Shown: one piece after another, positions 44,698-54,986 of the stretch | How positions within the stretch are numbered: the first letter of the stretch is position 1 | How the letters are laid out: the number at the start of each line of letters is the position of its first letter | NCBI GenBank assembly: GCA_949294335.1 | Contig: CASFGO010000021.1 | Location: 43,833-107,832, forward strand | Length of the DNA stretch: 64,000 nucleotides | Reading direction: 5' to 3' | From: an uncultured bacterium | GTDB taxonomy: Bacteria > Cyanobacteriota > Vampirovibrionia > Gastranaerophilales > Gastranaerophilaceae | Program-made: the position numbers and the translations under genes | The notes under the pieces: model-generated | Told to the model about the DNA's origin: nothing | The model's input: the letters and a program-made list of their open reading frames with translations, nothing else | Database searches by the model: none

Positions 44698-47600
44698 CTA
44701 AACCAATTTTGTAATTACTTGCATATATGGATTTGAATTTTGAGATAAAGTTGAAAGTCTACTATTATTATATTCCTCATATTCTGCATATTTATTATTG
44801 AATATTTCTCTTTCTTTATGGGCTGGAGAATATTCTGGAATATCAAGTTTGTTTATTAAACTAGACATTTTATCTAATATTAATAGTCCATTTTGAATAT
44901 CTTGAATTGAAGCATCTGCATCACTTGATACTTTATTAGATATAGCATTTATAAATTGTTCAAAAATAACCTTTTTAGGGATATTTGGATTTGCATCAAT
45001 AACTTTTTTCGCATTATCTAATGCTTCTAGATATTCTTTAACATAATCTTGTGCAGTAGTATCTTTTGTTTTTTCGATAAATTCTTTTTTAGCGTTATCA
45101 ACTACTGATAAATAATTATCAGTATAATTTATTGAGGCATCTAATAATGGTTTGAAAGCATCAGCTGACTTAGTTTGGATATCTGATGCCGTTTCTATGA
45201 TTGCAACTACATCATCAATATCTGTTTTTATATCATTTATATCAAATATTTCATTCTCTGCTTTAATAAATTTATCAGCTAAACCAAGTTTATCAACAAA
45301 CATTACCGCAGTATCATCATTATTGTTCAACATTAAATGTTTAGCCATATAGTCAATAGCTAATGGCGAATCCATTGTTAACATCGTTTTTGTTTGTGGA
45401 TCTTGTAATGGCACATCATAATTACTAAATTTACTAGCAACAGCAGCTGCGTTACCAGTAGTTACAGCTTCCATTAAAGATTCTTGAACAGATACTAAAT
45501 CAGATACTAATAGTGCAGAATTTAACAATGATTCCGTTGTCTTTAATGACATTTTTGCATCATTAGCAATATCTGTATTTTTAGAGTGAGCTGGACTATC
45601 TTTGGCTGATAGCAATAAATAATTTTCTAATATTTTATCCGGTGTATTCACTATATAATATTTTTTGAAATCTGCCATCAACTTATCATTTGCAGCTTGA
45701 AGTTTATCTTGATTGAATTCTTTTTGCTGTTTTAATGATGTTTTTATATAATCTCCAACTGATGCACCAATAGATTTTTGGTATTCTGGTTGAATATTAC
45801 CTTTTATAAAGTCATTTGTTTTTGTATTTATATTACTAAAAGCCTTATTTACATTCATAGAATAATTCTTATCTAATATTGTTGAATTATTTAGCATGTG
45901 TATAGAATTTACAAAAACTTTTCCTGCTTTTGAATTAATATCTAAATAACCACCTATTGAATTTTGAATTTCTTTTTTAGTAAGTTTCTTGTCTGAAGCT
46001 ACTAAATTATTTATATTTTGTTTGAAATCATTTTTCTTATCTTCAGGCATTGATTCAGATAGAACATCTGATAATGTATTAACAACATTACCAACCTGTG
46101 AAATCATTTTTTTATTATCTTCAGATGCAACTTTTGTCTGTTGAATTATATTTATGTCTGCATCTAAACCATTCAAATAATTAGCTTTAGTTATTCCAAA
46201 ATTTTTCTTATTTAGTGCATATTTATCAATTTTTTTGCTTAAGAATTCTCGTTTTTCACTTGAATTATATCTTGAATTATCAGCATTTAATACTTCTGAT
46301 ATAAAATTGTTAAAATCTTCTTTTACATCATTTTTGTATTTAGGTGTAATTGCGATTAATAAAGAATCAAAGTTTTTATTCAATTTTCTAACATCATTCT
46401 TAATGCTATCTTTTATTATGTTTTCAGGAGAAATTAATTTAAAATTATTAATTTCTTGATCCATGCCAGCAAATGCTTTTTTATAATCAACACCTGTAGC
46501 ATTTTTATCTAAATCTAATATACTAGAAGCGGAATTTACAGATTTTTGAATATCTGGATCATTATATGCTCTAGTTACAAATTCTCCTGCTAAATTATTA
46601 ATTCTAGTTGCTTGCTTCTTAGACAATCTTGAAGAATCTGGAATAGAATTAATTTCATTTGCTAAATTAGAATGTAATTGATATAGCTTTAATGTACTTT
46701 TCTTTTGATTGATTGTTGAAATTGTAGATGAAAGCATATCGTTAATACTATCTTCAACTTTTTCATATGCCTCATCATTAAGCATTTGAATTTTTGGATA
46801 AGCCGGGAACACATTATATTTTCTTCTAGCACTATCTTTATTCTTGTTAAACATTTTTTCATAACTTAGAGATGATAAAGACATATTAAAGTCCCTATAC
46901 AAATCATCAAAACTTCGGCCACCTTTACCTGTTTTAGGATTAGTATTCACATATGTTGCACCTTGTAAATGTTTATATAATTTATGATATTTATAATATG
47001 GTTTAGTTTCAGACAACTTAACATCTTTAAGCAGTTCTTTTTGGAACATTACATTACGCAATGTTGATTCAGTCTTTTCATCTGAAGCCTTGAAACGTCT
47101 TAGCATTTCATAACCGGTATAATCTTTTATACCTAAATCTTTATGTTGAACATCAGAAGTTTCATTTTTAAATTCTTCTGTTGTCATATCTTGAAGGCGT
47201 CTATATTCTTTTACAAAATCTGTATTAGTTTCAGGATTATATTTTCTATCAATATAGCCAGAAATTGCTTTAAATTTTGTAGATGTATTATTTACATCTT
47301 CTTCATTGAAATACAATTCATCAGATAAACTCTTTGTTAAATTCTCCTTAATTTCTTCTTTTGCTTTTTGAGCAGAATCTGAATCAGGAACAACATTATC
47401 AAATTGTTTTAATGTTTTATTAACCATAAAACCAATTGTATGTTTTAAACTACCGTCAAATTGTTTGATTTCATCTCCTTCATATACAGCTGTATTTTTT
47501 ATAATTTCGACTTTTTCTTTGTCTTTTAATTTAATCTTATTGTTGCTTAAGGCATCAGATATAATTGAATAAGCTTTATTTTTAGATTTATTTAATGCAT

Positions 47601-50600
47601 ATGAATACAATACTTGAGGTTCTTTACCAAATGCATAATCAAAATAATTTCTAGCTTTTTCATCTCGTTGTTTTTCAAAAGCTTTTACTTCTTCTACAGT
47701 ATTAGCTTTTGCTAATTCTTTCCAATCTGCACCATCAGGGAATGAACGAGTTAAGGCAACTTTTTCAAAATTAACCTTTATTGGGTCATTATTAGATAAA
47801 TTATTATAATCAGCTTCTGTATCTATTCCCTTATTAAAATTATCTGTAAACAACCTTTTTTCTAACTTATCATACTCTTGATGATATGATGCACCAGCTT
47901 TCTTATCTTTATCCATTGCTTCTCTAATTTCAGATTGAGTCATTTTAGATGCAAGATTTTTTAAATCCTCAATGTATTCACTTGATGGAATAAACATAGT
48001 ATCTTTCAAACTTGCAGCAACACGCTTAACAGTACCATCGTCACCTGGTAAAATCACATCAAAAACAGATGAGAACTTATAACCATCATTATCTTTTGAT
48101 AATTTTTTCAATTCTTTGCTTTTTGGAGATTCTGAAACAACTTCTCCACCTTTATACATCATATCTTCAATATAGTTACCATTTCTATATTTGTCATTTG
48201 TAATATAACCAGTTTCTCCTCCTCTATGGTCACTATAGTCAGTACGTTTTACTCCATCTGAATCGACCCAAGTATTTTCTAATTCAGATGCTCCCCAAGT
48301 ATTATCATGGTATAGAACATCTTTATCATTTATTGGAGAAATTTCTGCAACATATTGAGCATGAGCACCAATTTTATCGTGGAATACTGATGTTGCTGTA
48401 ACACCAGAATGTGGAGAATTCTTAATTTTATCTACAGCCTTTTCAAAATCTTGAGTTGATTGATATTTTCTATCTGTCATTTGTTGGATAATTTTTACTT
48501 CTTTTTCTGTAGTCAAACCTCCTGACATTTGAGAAACCCAATAATTTCCTGTAGCTACACCTACTTTTCTTGAATGTTCTTCTAATGGTTTACGTAATTC
48601 GTCAAGAACAAATGCTTCTTCTTTATTAACTTCAGAATACATTTTATTAATAGACTTACTTATTCGTTTTAAAGTATCTTTTTCTCCTGAAGATAATTTA
48701 TACAATGAAGGGTCAGAAATTTTTCCTTGTCTTGATGAAAATTCATCTTCTGAACGTAATTTATCAATTTTATCAAATCTATCACGTAACGGAATAAGTT
48801 CTTTTTCAGAAATAATTTCGCCCTTTTTCTCCATTACATCTAAAACTGCATCAGCAGTAAATGCTGAATTAAGAATATTATTATTTTTATCAGTTACTGT
48901 CATTATTGATCTAACAAAAGAAACATTATTGGATAAGTTATTAAATGACTTTCCTATTCCAGCAATTTTTTTCTTAGTTTCATTAATAGAACTTCCTTCT
49001 GGAATATTATTTGCTTGATTAAATGATGATAATATAACTTGATTATATTCATCTTCTGGTTCTTTTGCAGCTTGCATTACTAAATTATACGTATCAGCAA
49101 AAGCTTGTAGTTGACTCTTATAACCTAACTTATTAAAGATTTCTGTATATTCTTTATCTGTTGCACCTTTAGCTAGAGTTTTTTCATATTTGTCATATCC
49201 TTTTAAAACTTTTGCCTTATCAGGTTTCTTCAATCCCATTGTGAAAGCAGAATCATTTAAAGTTTGTCTATCTCCACTTTCAACTAAATTTTTCATGCCT
49301 CTTACTTCAGAAAGCAAAGCTTGCTTCCTGTCACCAAAACCTAATAAGCCATATCCTTCATCTAAAGTTTTAGTAAGAATTGTATCAACACCTACTTTTA
49401 ATTCTTTCATGTTTGCTAGAACATTTTCTTTTTCTGGTTCAATTCCTAATGCATTAGCAAAATGATTAATATAAGTTTTATCACCTGTTTTTTCTATATG
49501 TTTAATAACTTTTGATAAATTATCAGATAATAAAGTTTCACTATCATTTACATTATATTTAATCATTTTATCGTTTTTGTAATCTTTATCTGCTAAAGAA
49601 ACCTGTACGTGGTTTCTATATGCTGCAGCCGCAGTATAAAGCCTTCTAGCTTGTGACATTTTTGCAGACTGCGAAGTTGAAGGATGTAAATCTTTTTGGA
49701 TAGAATTTGATGTTTCTATCAATTCTCTTATATTTGTTACTTTTTTATCCAATTCAGAAGAATTAATATTAGCATTTGAACTCAAAAGAAAAGCTTTTAC
49801 TTTTTTATCTTTCATTTTAGATTCTTCATTAGGAATAAAATGATATTTTTGGGTTCCATCTTTTATTTTATCAATATCCGAAGATGTTTCCTTTCTCAAA
49901 GATAACAATTTTGATGTAATATTATGAACTTCTTTATCTGTTGCATTAGGTAAAACTTCTTTAACATCTGACTTTAATTGTTGGTTAATTTTTTGTAGAT
50001 ATTTCATATCTTTCTCATTATTTTGCCTTCTTTCCGAAATTGAAATATCTTTATTTATTTGCATTTTTTTAGCATTACCAATAGCTTCTTTAGATACTAA
50101 TAATGCTTGATAATACTTATGCTTAATCGCTAAATTATTATCTTCAATAGGAATCATAAAATGGTTATCATATTCAGCACCAAAATTTTCAGTATCAAAT
50201 GGAACATAATTAAATTGAGGTTTGTTTGAAGCCCCATAATTATCAGCAATATTCATCCATTGTAACGTTGATGCATCAACTATACGATAACCTTTTTTCT
50301 CTGCAGCATCAAAATCAATATCAACTTTATCAACTGGAATTCTTTGTCCTTTTCCTAACTGAGTTTTGTCATAAATCATTACATGAGGGGTATTATCTAA
50401 TTCTGATAATAAATTATCAACATAACTTGGCTTATCCTCATATGCCATAGTTTTTCTGGCAATAGAAATAGCTGCACACATACCATGAGATTTTTGGTTG
50501 ATTGCTTTTACATTTGGTACTTTTGATTCCGGCGTATCTATTACTAAATCATTTACCATTTCAGCCAAAACTTGTGTTTTCTTTCCTTCTAATTGAGGAT

Positions 50601-51171
50601 TTATTTTATACTTATCACTCATGAAGTAATCTAATCTATTTAACACATATTTTTTCTGCTTTATAGGGGTTTCAGAAGATGATATAAAATAATCTAAGTT
50701 AGATTTTACACGTTTTACATTTGGATTTGTTTCATGTTCTAACTGTTTCATATCTATTCGAGATAATATATTATCCCTTGATGTCATTATTGATTTTTCA
50801 TCACTAGTCAAATCTTTTTTAGTATTAAATACTTTATCCATTAATGGTGCGTATTTTTCTTGAACAATCGGATTTGAATTTGCCATTGACTCTCTTGCTG
50901 CATTATGTAATTTTGATTTCCAATCATTCTTTGATGGCTTGCCTAAATCAATATTTGTACCATATTTAAGCTCATCTGCAACATCTATTAAAAACTTAAC
51001 GTTATTCTCTCCTGATTCTTTTGATAGATTATCAATTGCTTTATTTATTTTAATTTGGTTATTTTCTGTTAATGAATAATTATTGTCTTTTTTTAATTGT
51101 TCTACTGTATTTCTATCTTCACGACGTCCTTTAAACTTTGGTTGAGACGGAGTAAATAAATTTAATTTCAT
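44698..51171 (-). CDS. Giant helical protein with split papain-like cysteine-protease motifs
   Basis: The 2157-residue protein has no signal peptide. It begins MKLNLFTPSQPKFKGRR. Residues 225-232 read NQKSHGMC, matching the papain 'NQxSxGxC' block, with Gln226 and Cys232 correctly spaced. Residues around 937 have AHAQYV (His937) and 953-960 have LYHDNTWG (Asn957), matching papain 'HA...NSWG', then 'GETGYITN'. About 700 residues separate Cys from His, against about 130 in papain. The rest is Lys/Asp/Asn/Ser-rich and predominantly helical. Probably a large effector, surface or scaffold protein with a peptidase core. The gene is alone and followed by a strong hairpin. Confidence 0.8.
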   Translation of the reverse strand: MKLNLFTPSQPKFKGRREDRNTVEQLKKDNNYSLTENNQIKINKAIDNLSKESGENNVKFLIDVADELKYGTNIDLGKPSKNDWKSKLHNAARESMANSNPIVQEKYAPLMDKVFNTKKDLTSDEKSIMTSRDNILSRIDMKQLEHETNPNVKRVKSNLDYFISSSETPIKQKKYVLNRLDYFMSDKYKINPQLEGKKTQVLAEMVNDLVIDTPESKVPNVKAINQKSHGMCAAISIARKTMAYEDKPSYVDNLLSELDNTPHVMIYDKTQLGKGQRIPVDKVDIDFDAAEKKGYRIVDASTLQWMNIADNYGASNKPQFNYVPFDTENFGAEYDNHFMIPIEDNNLAIKHKYYQALLVSKEAIGNAKKMQINKDISISERRQNNEKDMKYLQKINQQLKSDVKEVLPNATDKEVHNITSKLLSLRKETSSDIDKIKDGTQKYHFIPNEESKMKDKKVKAFLLSSNANINSSELDKKVTNIRELIETSNSIQKDLHPSTSQSAKMSQARRLYTAAAAYRNHVQVSLADKDYKNDKMIKYNVNDSETLLSDNLSKVIKHIEKTGDKTYINHFANALGIEPEKENVLANMKELKVGVDTILTKTLDEGYGLLGFGDRKQALLSEVRGMKNLVESGDRQTLNDSAFTMGLKKPDKAKVLKGYDKYEKTLAKGATDKEYTEIFNKLGYKSQLQAFADTYNLVMQAAKEPEDEYNQVILSSFNQANNIPEGSSINETKKKIAGIGKSFNNLSNNVSFVRSIMTVTDKNNNILNSAFTADAVLDVMEKKGEIISEKELIPLRDRFDKIDKLRSEDEFSSRQGKISDPSLYKLSSGEKDTLKRISKSINKMYSEVNKEEAFVLDELRKPLEEHSRKVGVATGNYWVSQMSGGLTTEKEVKIIQQMTDRKYQSTQDFEKAVDKIKNSPHSGVTATSVFHDKIGAHAQYVAEISPINDKDVLYHDNTWGASELENTWVDSDGVKRTDYSDHRGGETGYITNDKYRNGNYIEDMMYKGGEVVSESPKSKELKKLSKDNDGYKFSSVFDVILPGDDGTVKRVAASLKDTMFIPSSEYIEDLKNLASKMTQSEIREAMDKDKKAGASYHQEYDKLEKRLFTDNFNKGIDTEADYNNLSNNDPIKVNFEKVALTRSFPDGADWKELAKANTVEEVKAFEKQRDEKARNYFDYAFGKEPQVLYSYALNKSKNKAYSIISDALSNNKIKLKDKEKVEIIKNTAVYEGDEIKQFDGSLKHTIGFMVNKTLKQFDNVVPDSDSAQKAKEEIKENLTKSLSDELYFNEEDVNNTSTKFKAISGYIDRKYNPETNTDFVKEYRRLQDMTTEEFKNETSDVQHKDLGIKDYTGYEMLRRFKASDEKTESTLRNVMFQKELLKDVKLSETKPYYKYHKLYKHLQGATYVNTNPKTGKGGRSFDDLYRDFNMSLSSLSYEKMFNKNKDSARRKYNVFPAYPKIQMLNDEAYEKVEDSINDMLSSTISTINQKKSTLKLYQLHSNLANEINSIPDSSRLSKKQATRINNLAGEFVTRAYNDPDIQKSVNSASSILDLDKNATGVDYKKAFAGMDQEINNFKLISPENIIKDSIKNDVRKLNKNFDSLLIAITPKYKNDVKEDFNNFISEVLNADNSRYNSSEKREFLSKKIDKYALNKKNFGITKANYLNGLDADINIIQQTKVASEDNKKMISQVGNVVNTLSDVLSESMPEDKKNDFKQNINNLVASDKKLTKKEIQNSIGGYLDINSKAGKVFVNSIHMLNNSTILDKNYSMNVNKAFSNINTKTNDFIKGNIQPEYQKSIGASVGDYIKTSLKQQKEFNQDKLQAANDKLMADFKKYYIVNTPDKILENYLLLSAKDSPAHSKNTDIANDAKMSLKTTESLLNSALLVSDLVSVQESLMEAVTTGNAAAVASKFSNYDVPLQDPQTKTMLTMDSPLAIDYMAKHLMLNNNDDTAVMFVDKLGLADKFIKAENEIFDINDIKTDIDDVVAIIETASDIQTKSADAFKPLLDASINYTDNYLSVVDNAKKEFIEKTKDTTAQDYVKEYLEALDNAKKVIDANPNIPKKVIFEQFINAISNKVSSDADASIQDIQNGLLILDKMSSLINKLDIPEYSPAHKEREIFNNKYAEYEEYNNSRLSTLSQNSNPYMQVITKLV

Positions 51172-51275
51172 AATTTTTCCCTATACACACTTTCGCACTT
51201 TTTAGTTTAAAATAATGTACAAAGGATTTTTTGCTAATTTATTACAAAACGTTAAGATATTTGTGTATTAAATAC

Positions 51276-51312
51276 ACTTAAAAGGAAGGTTATATAAACC
51301 TTCCTTTTAAGT
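51276..51312 (-). terminator. Terminator after the small coiled-coil gene
   Basis: ACTTAAAAGGAAGGTT (51276-51291) and AACCTTCCTTTTAAGT (51297-51312) form a perfect 16-bp stem with a 5-nt loop, 22 nt after the stop of the 51334 gene on the minus strand. An adjacent palindrome, GTGTATT-A-AATACAC (51263-51277), overlaps its edge. Confidence 0.85.
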
Positions 51313-51333
51313 AATTCAATATTGATAACAAAG

Positions 51334-51741
51334 CTAAATCATATTTTTTCTGATTTTTTCTTTAGCTTTATCAATCGCATTAATTCTTTTTTGAACAGCA
51401 TTAATTTGCTTCTTTAATGCATTTCTTTCATTTTTAACTAATTTATACTGAGCATCAACATCAGCATACTTAGTTTTTAGATTTAATAAGTCATTTCTAA
51501 TATCAACTTGAGCATTATCTAATTGTAATATAGCATTTTGGATATTTCCATTCCCTAATGCTTCTTCAGCTTGAGGAACACCTGTTGCCTTAACAGCAGA
51601 TTGCACAGGAGTAGCTTTTGGAGTTTGAGAAGATGAAATACTTGGCGCTTCATCAAAATTTAAAGGAGTGAAAGCATTTCCATCTGCGAAAGCAACACCT
51701 GAACATAACAATAGACAAGCAGTTAAAATTATCTTCTTCAT
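51334..51741 (-). CDS. Small secreted coiled-coil protein
   Basis: Starting at 51741, the best-spaced ATG after GGAG (8 nt), the protein is 135 residues. It has a signal peptide (KKIILTACLLLCSGVAFA), then a short low-complexity region rich in Ala/Pro/Ser/Thr and a C-terminal Lys/Asn-rich coiled coil ('DVDAQYKLVKNERNALKKQI'). Probably periplasmic. Function unknown. A strong terminator follows. An upstream in-frame start at 51771 exists but gives a poorer signal peptide. Confidence 0.75.
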   Translation of the reverse strand: MKKIILTACLLLCSGVAFADGNAFTPLNFDEAPSISSSQTPKATPVQSAVKATGVPQAEEALGNGNIQNAILQLDNAQVDIRNDLLNLKTKYADVDAQYKLVKNERNALKKQINAVQKRINAIDKAKEKIRKNMI

Positions 51742-51822
51742 ATACATATCTCCATACAAATACAGTAACAATAATAATACTAATACATTTTGTAATAATT
51801 CAAATCATACATTTAAAGTAAA

Positions 51823-52518
51823 TTAAATATCTAATTTATAGCCACCGCCATAAATAGTAGTAATATACTTTTTATCACCTGATATTTTTGCGATTTTACT
51901 TCTTAAATGTCTTACATGGACTCTTATAGTTTCAACATCATCATCTGGATCATATCCCCATATTTCCTTTAGAATTTTAGCTGATGAAACCATATTCCCA
52001 TGATTTTGGAATAATAAATTGAATATATCAAATTCAATAGGCGTGAGTTTTGCTATTTTATCATTAATTTTTACACTATATGTTTCAGGTAAAAGAGTAA
52101 TTTCCTTATAAGTTAATAATTCTTTTACAGCAACAGATTCAGGAATTTGATTTGAACGTTTTAATAATGCTCTTACACGAACTTTTAATTCTTCCATCTC
52201 AAATGGCTTTACTAAATAATCATCAACACCAATATCAAAACCTTTAACCTTGTCGTTTAATTGTGATAATGCTGTTAACATAAGAATAGGTACATTTTTC
52301 AACTCAGGATGCTGTCTCATTCTCTGAGCAACAGTATATCCATCAACATCTGGCATCATCACATCTAAAATGACCAACGATGGTAATTCTTGCTTAGCAA
52401 TTGCAAACCCTTCTATACCATCAAAAGCTTGTATTACATTATAACCACTTAATTCTAAATTAATTTTTATTAGCTCATTTATAGCTATATCATCATCTAC
52501 AACTAATATTTTATTCAT
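51823..52518 (-). CDS. OmpR-family response regulator
   Basis: From the ATG at 52518 the protein is 231 residues, the normal length; the in-frame extension to 52671 is not supported by any domain. The receiver has acidic residues Asp8-10, phosphoacceptor Asp52 in 'LVILDVMMPDVDGY' and the lysine in 'VDDYLVKPFEM'. The winged-helix output domain shows 'LTPIEFDIFNLLFQNHGNMV' and 'VETIRVHVRHLRSKI'. No sensor kinase is adjacent. It is divergent from the uridine-kinase-like gene. Confidence 0.93.
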   Translation of the reverse strand: MNKILVVDDDIAINELIKINLELSGYNVIQAFDGIEGFAIAKQELPSLVILDVMMPDVDGYTVAQRMRQHPELKNVPILMLTALSQLNDKVKGFDIGVDDYLVKPFEMEELKVRVRALLKRSNQIPESVAVKELLTYKEITLLPETYSVKINDKIAKLTPIEFDIFNLLFQNHGNMVSSAKILKEIWGYDPDDDVETIRVHVRHLRSKIAKISGDKKYITTIYGGGYKLDI

Positions 52519-52610
52519 ATTTTTATAATAATATAAAAAAATCTTAAATAAATACTGGAAAATTTTTTTTGTCCCTAGTATCATATAATAACATAGTTGA
52601 GAAACATAGT

Positions 52611-53498
52611 ATGAATAACGATAACATGACAGATGGAATCTCTGATTTAATATCCCAAGAGATTCATTCAAAAGATAAAATATATAAACCCGACTTTAAT
52701 CAAAAAACCGGTAGAGAATTACTTGCGTTTTACCTCCAAACGAAGTTTAAACAAATTCTTGCGTATGATAAAAAAGCAGATATTCCTGTGTTCATAAATA
52801 TTAAACCGGATTTTATTGCCAGATTTTCAAAACGTCTTATTAATAACCCTAATAAGCGTTTTTTAATAGGTATAACAGGCGAATCAGCTTCAGGAAAATC
52901 AACTATTTGTAATGAAATAGAAAATGTTATCAAAAATTTTGAATTACCTGTTTCAATTATTACAACTGATAATTATTTTAATGATATTTCTGATTTAATT
53001 TCTAAATATGGCGGTTTTGACAACCTTAGAGACAATGGTTATGATATAGACTCACCTCAAAACTTCCAATTAGAACTGTTACGACAAGACTTAGAAAAAA
53101 TTTCAATGGGAGAAGATATTTATACCCCTGAATACTTACCTAATGGAACAGGCGTTTCAGTTCCTCTATCAAAGTTCGTCAAATCTGAGAAAATTATTGT
53201 TGTTGAAGGTATGGCAACAATGTATGAAGGAATAAAAGATTTATTTGATGTAAAAATATATATTGAAACAGATATTGATGTAAGAAGAAGAAGATTTTTA
53301 ACACGAGCTTGCGATGAAAGAAACCAAGATATGGAAAATGCTCTTAAACATTGGGAATATATTTTATCTGCAGGTCAAAAATACATCATCCCTGCAAGAA
53401 AAGATATGGATATCATTTTAAACGGGGATTCTAGTTTAGATTATTTCTCTCAAATATTAGAATATATACACACTATTACAAATAATTTTGAGCAATAA
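52611..53498 (+). CDS. Uridine-kinase-like P-loop kinase
   Basis: The best start is the ATG at 52611, giving 295 residues; the upstream TTG at 52569 would overlap the divergent promoter. The P-loop is 'IGITGESASGKSTICNEIEN' (about residue 90), followed by 'ITTDNYFNDISDLISKYGG', the uridine-kinase DDxY-like region, and 'IIVVEGMATMYEGIKDLFDV'. A further 'RRRRFLTRACDERNQ' matches the lid. The N-terminal 80 residues are an extension not present in Udk. The substrate could be uridine or another nucleoside-like molecule. Confidence 0.78.
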   Translation: MNNDNMTDGISDLISQEIHSKDKIYKPDFNQKTGRELLAFYLQTKFKQILAYDKKADIPVFINIKPDFIARFSKRLINNPNKRFLIGITGESASGKSTICNEIENVIKNFELPVSIITTDNYFNDISDLISKYGGFDNLRDNGYDIDSPQNFQLELLRQDLEKISMGEDIYTPEYLPNGTGVSVPLSKFVKSEKIIVVEGMATMYEGIKDLFDVKIYIETDIDVRRRRFLTRACDERNQDMENALKHWEYILSAGQKYIIPARKDMDIILNGDSSLDYFSQILEYIHTITNNFEQ

Positions 53499-53550
53499 AT
53501 CATTCTTTTAATCAATATACAACATTTACCATTAATGTATAATATAAACT

Positions 53551-54513
53551 ATGAATTTATTAGAAATTAAAAACTATTCAATGTCATTCAAACTAGAATC
53601 TGGTGTTTATAAGACATTGAATAATATATCAATAAGTATTCCTAAAAAATCTATGGTTGCAATTGTTGGGGAATCAGGTTGTGGGAAAAGTATGACTGCA
53701 ATGAGTATACTAAAACTATTACCTAAAAATGCAGTTATAGATTCTGGAGAAATTATTTTCCATAATCAAAACTTATTAGAATTATCAAACTCTGAAATGA
53801 GAAACATTCGAGGAAATAAAATTGCATTAATACCACAAGACCCTATGACATCATTAAATCCTTTATATACAATAGATAATCAACTACTTGAAGTTATTAA
53901 TAAAAATAAAGGTATTACAAAAGAAGATGCAATAAAAAAAGCAATTGAAGTTTTGGATATTGTAAAAATCCCAAAAGCAAAAGAAAAACTAAATTCATAT
54001 CCTCACGAATTTTCTGGAGGGATGAAACAAAGAGCAATAATAGCAATGGCATTAGCAACTAATGCTGAACTAATTATTGCAGATGAGCCGACAACAGCAC
54101 TTGATGTAACAATACAAGCTCAAATTATGAATATATTAAATGAAATTAAAGAAAATTTAGGCACTTCAATACTATTAATATCCCACGAGTTAAATCTGGT
54201 TGGACAATATTCTGATGAAATTAATGTAATGTATTCAGGAAGAATAGTTGAAAAAGCTTCCGCAAAAAGAATTTTTGAAAATCCTTTACATCCTTATACA
54301 AAAGCTTTATTAAACTCACTACCTGCAAATAATGAAGGTAAAGAGCTTAAAACGATTGAAGGACAACCTCCAAACATTCAAGAGATAATATCAGGATGTC
54401 GTTTTAACCCTAGATGTACAAAAATGATTGATAAAATTTGTAATGTAAAAAGTCCGGCTCTTAAAGAAATTGAGCCGAACCATTATGTTGAATGTTATTT
54501 ATATGAAATATAA
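53551..54513 (+). CDS. Oligopeptide/dipeptide ABC transporter ATPase (OppD/DppD-like)
   Basis: The 320-residue protein has Walker A (VGESGCGKSMTAM), 'IPQDPMTSLNPLYTI' (Q-loop and D/OppD hallmark), the signature 'HEFSGGMKQRAIIAMALATN', Walker B 'LIIADEPTTALDVTIQAQIM' and the oligopeptide-type C-terminal tail 'ISGCRFNPRCTKM' with conserved cysteines that can bind an iron-sulphur cluster. It powers peptide uptake. No permease, binding protein or second ATPase lies nearby, so this is an orphan ATPase. Confidence 0.9.
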   Translation: MNLLEIKNYSMSFKLESGVYKTLNNISISIPKKSMVAIVGESGCGKSMTAMSILKLLPKNAVIDSGEIIFHNQNLLELSNSEMRNIRGNKIALIPQDPMTSLNPLYTIDNQLLEVINKNKGITKEDAIKKAIEVLDIVKIPKAKEKLNSYPHEFSGGMKQRAIIAMALATNAELIIADEPTTALDVTIQAQIMNILNEIKENLGTSILLISHELNLVGQYSDEINVMYSGRIVEKASAKRIFENPLHPYTKALLNSLPANNEGKELKTIEGQPPNIQEIISGCRFNPRCTKMIDKICNVKSPALKEIEPNHYVECYLYEI

Positions 54514-54516
54514 AGT

Positions 54517-54843
54517 CTAATGTCTTATCGGAACTCTTACCAAATGACCTTGTTCATCGTAAGAACGTTCTAAAACAATAGCCTTGTTTTCATCTCGATT
54601 TTTATAAATATAATATAAAACCATATCTGCACCAACTAAAACAAAATTAAGCAGATACAAGAAAAATACCATATCAGGACTATATAAAGCTTTATGAATC
54701 ATTCCGCATATATAACCAATTTCAACTAGCCATAAGAAAAAAATACTTTTGCCTTTTACATTTTTTGTTTTATAAGTTTTAGCCACTTGAAAAGGCCAAC
54801 TTGCTCCAAAGCATATCATCATTCCGGCTTCAAAAATACTCAT
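54517..54843 (-). CDS. PQ-loop/SemiSWEET-like small membrane protein
   Basis: The 108-residue protein has about three membrane helices. 'GASWPFQVAKTYKTKNVKGK' resembles the PQ-loop segment of SemiSWEET-type sugar transporters ('...PQ...KTKxxxGxS'), followed by 'FFLWLVEIGYICGMIHKALY'. SemiSWEETs are about 90-100 residues, so the size fits. The tail is hydrophilic. The PQ pair itself reads FQ. A role in transporting a small metabolite is inference. Confidence 0.55.
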   Translation of the reverse strand: MSIFEAGMMICFGASWPFQVAKTYKTKNVKGKSIFFLWLVEIGYICGMIHKALYSPDMVFFLYLLNFVLVGADMVLYYIYKNRDENKAIVLERSYDEQGHLVRVPIRH

Positions 54844-54986
54844 ACAAAAATCCTTTTTATTAAATGTAATTTACACACTCATTATAATACTTTTTTTTTT
54901 GATTTCAAGCCTTTAAAATAAAACTTAATTTATTCTTTATATTATTTGTGGTATTTTATAAATTGTTGAGATAAGGAGAAACTACT

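Noticed and set aside
52519..52671. 51-residue N-terminal extension of the OmpR-type regulator
   Set aside because: The extension shows no domain, overlaps the divergent kinase gene start, and the receiver begins normally at 52518.
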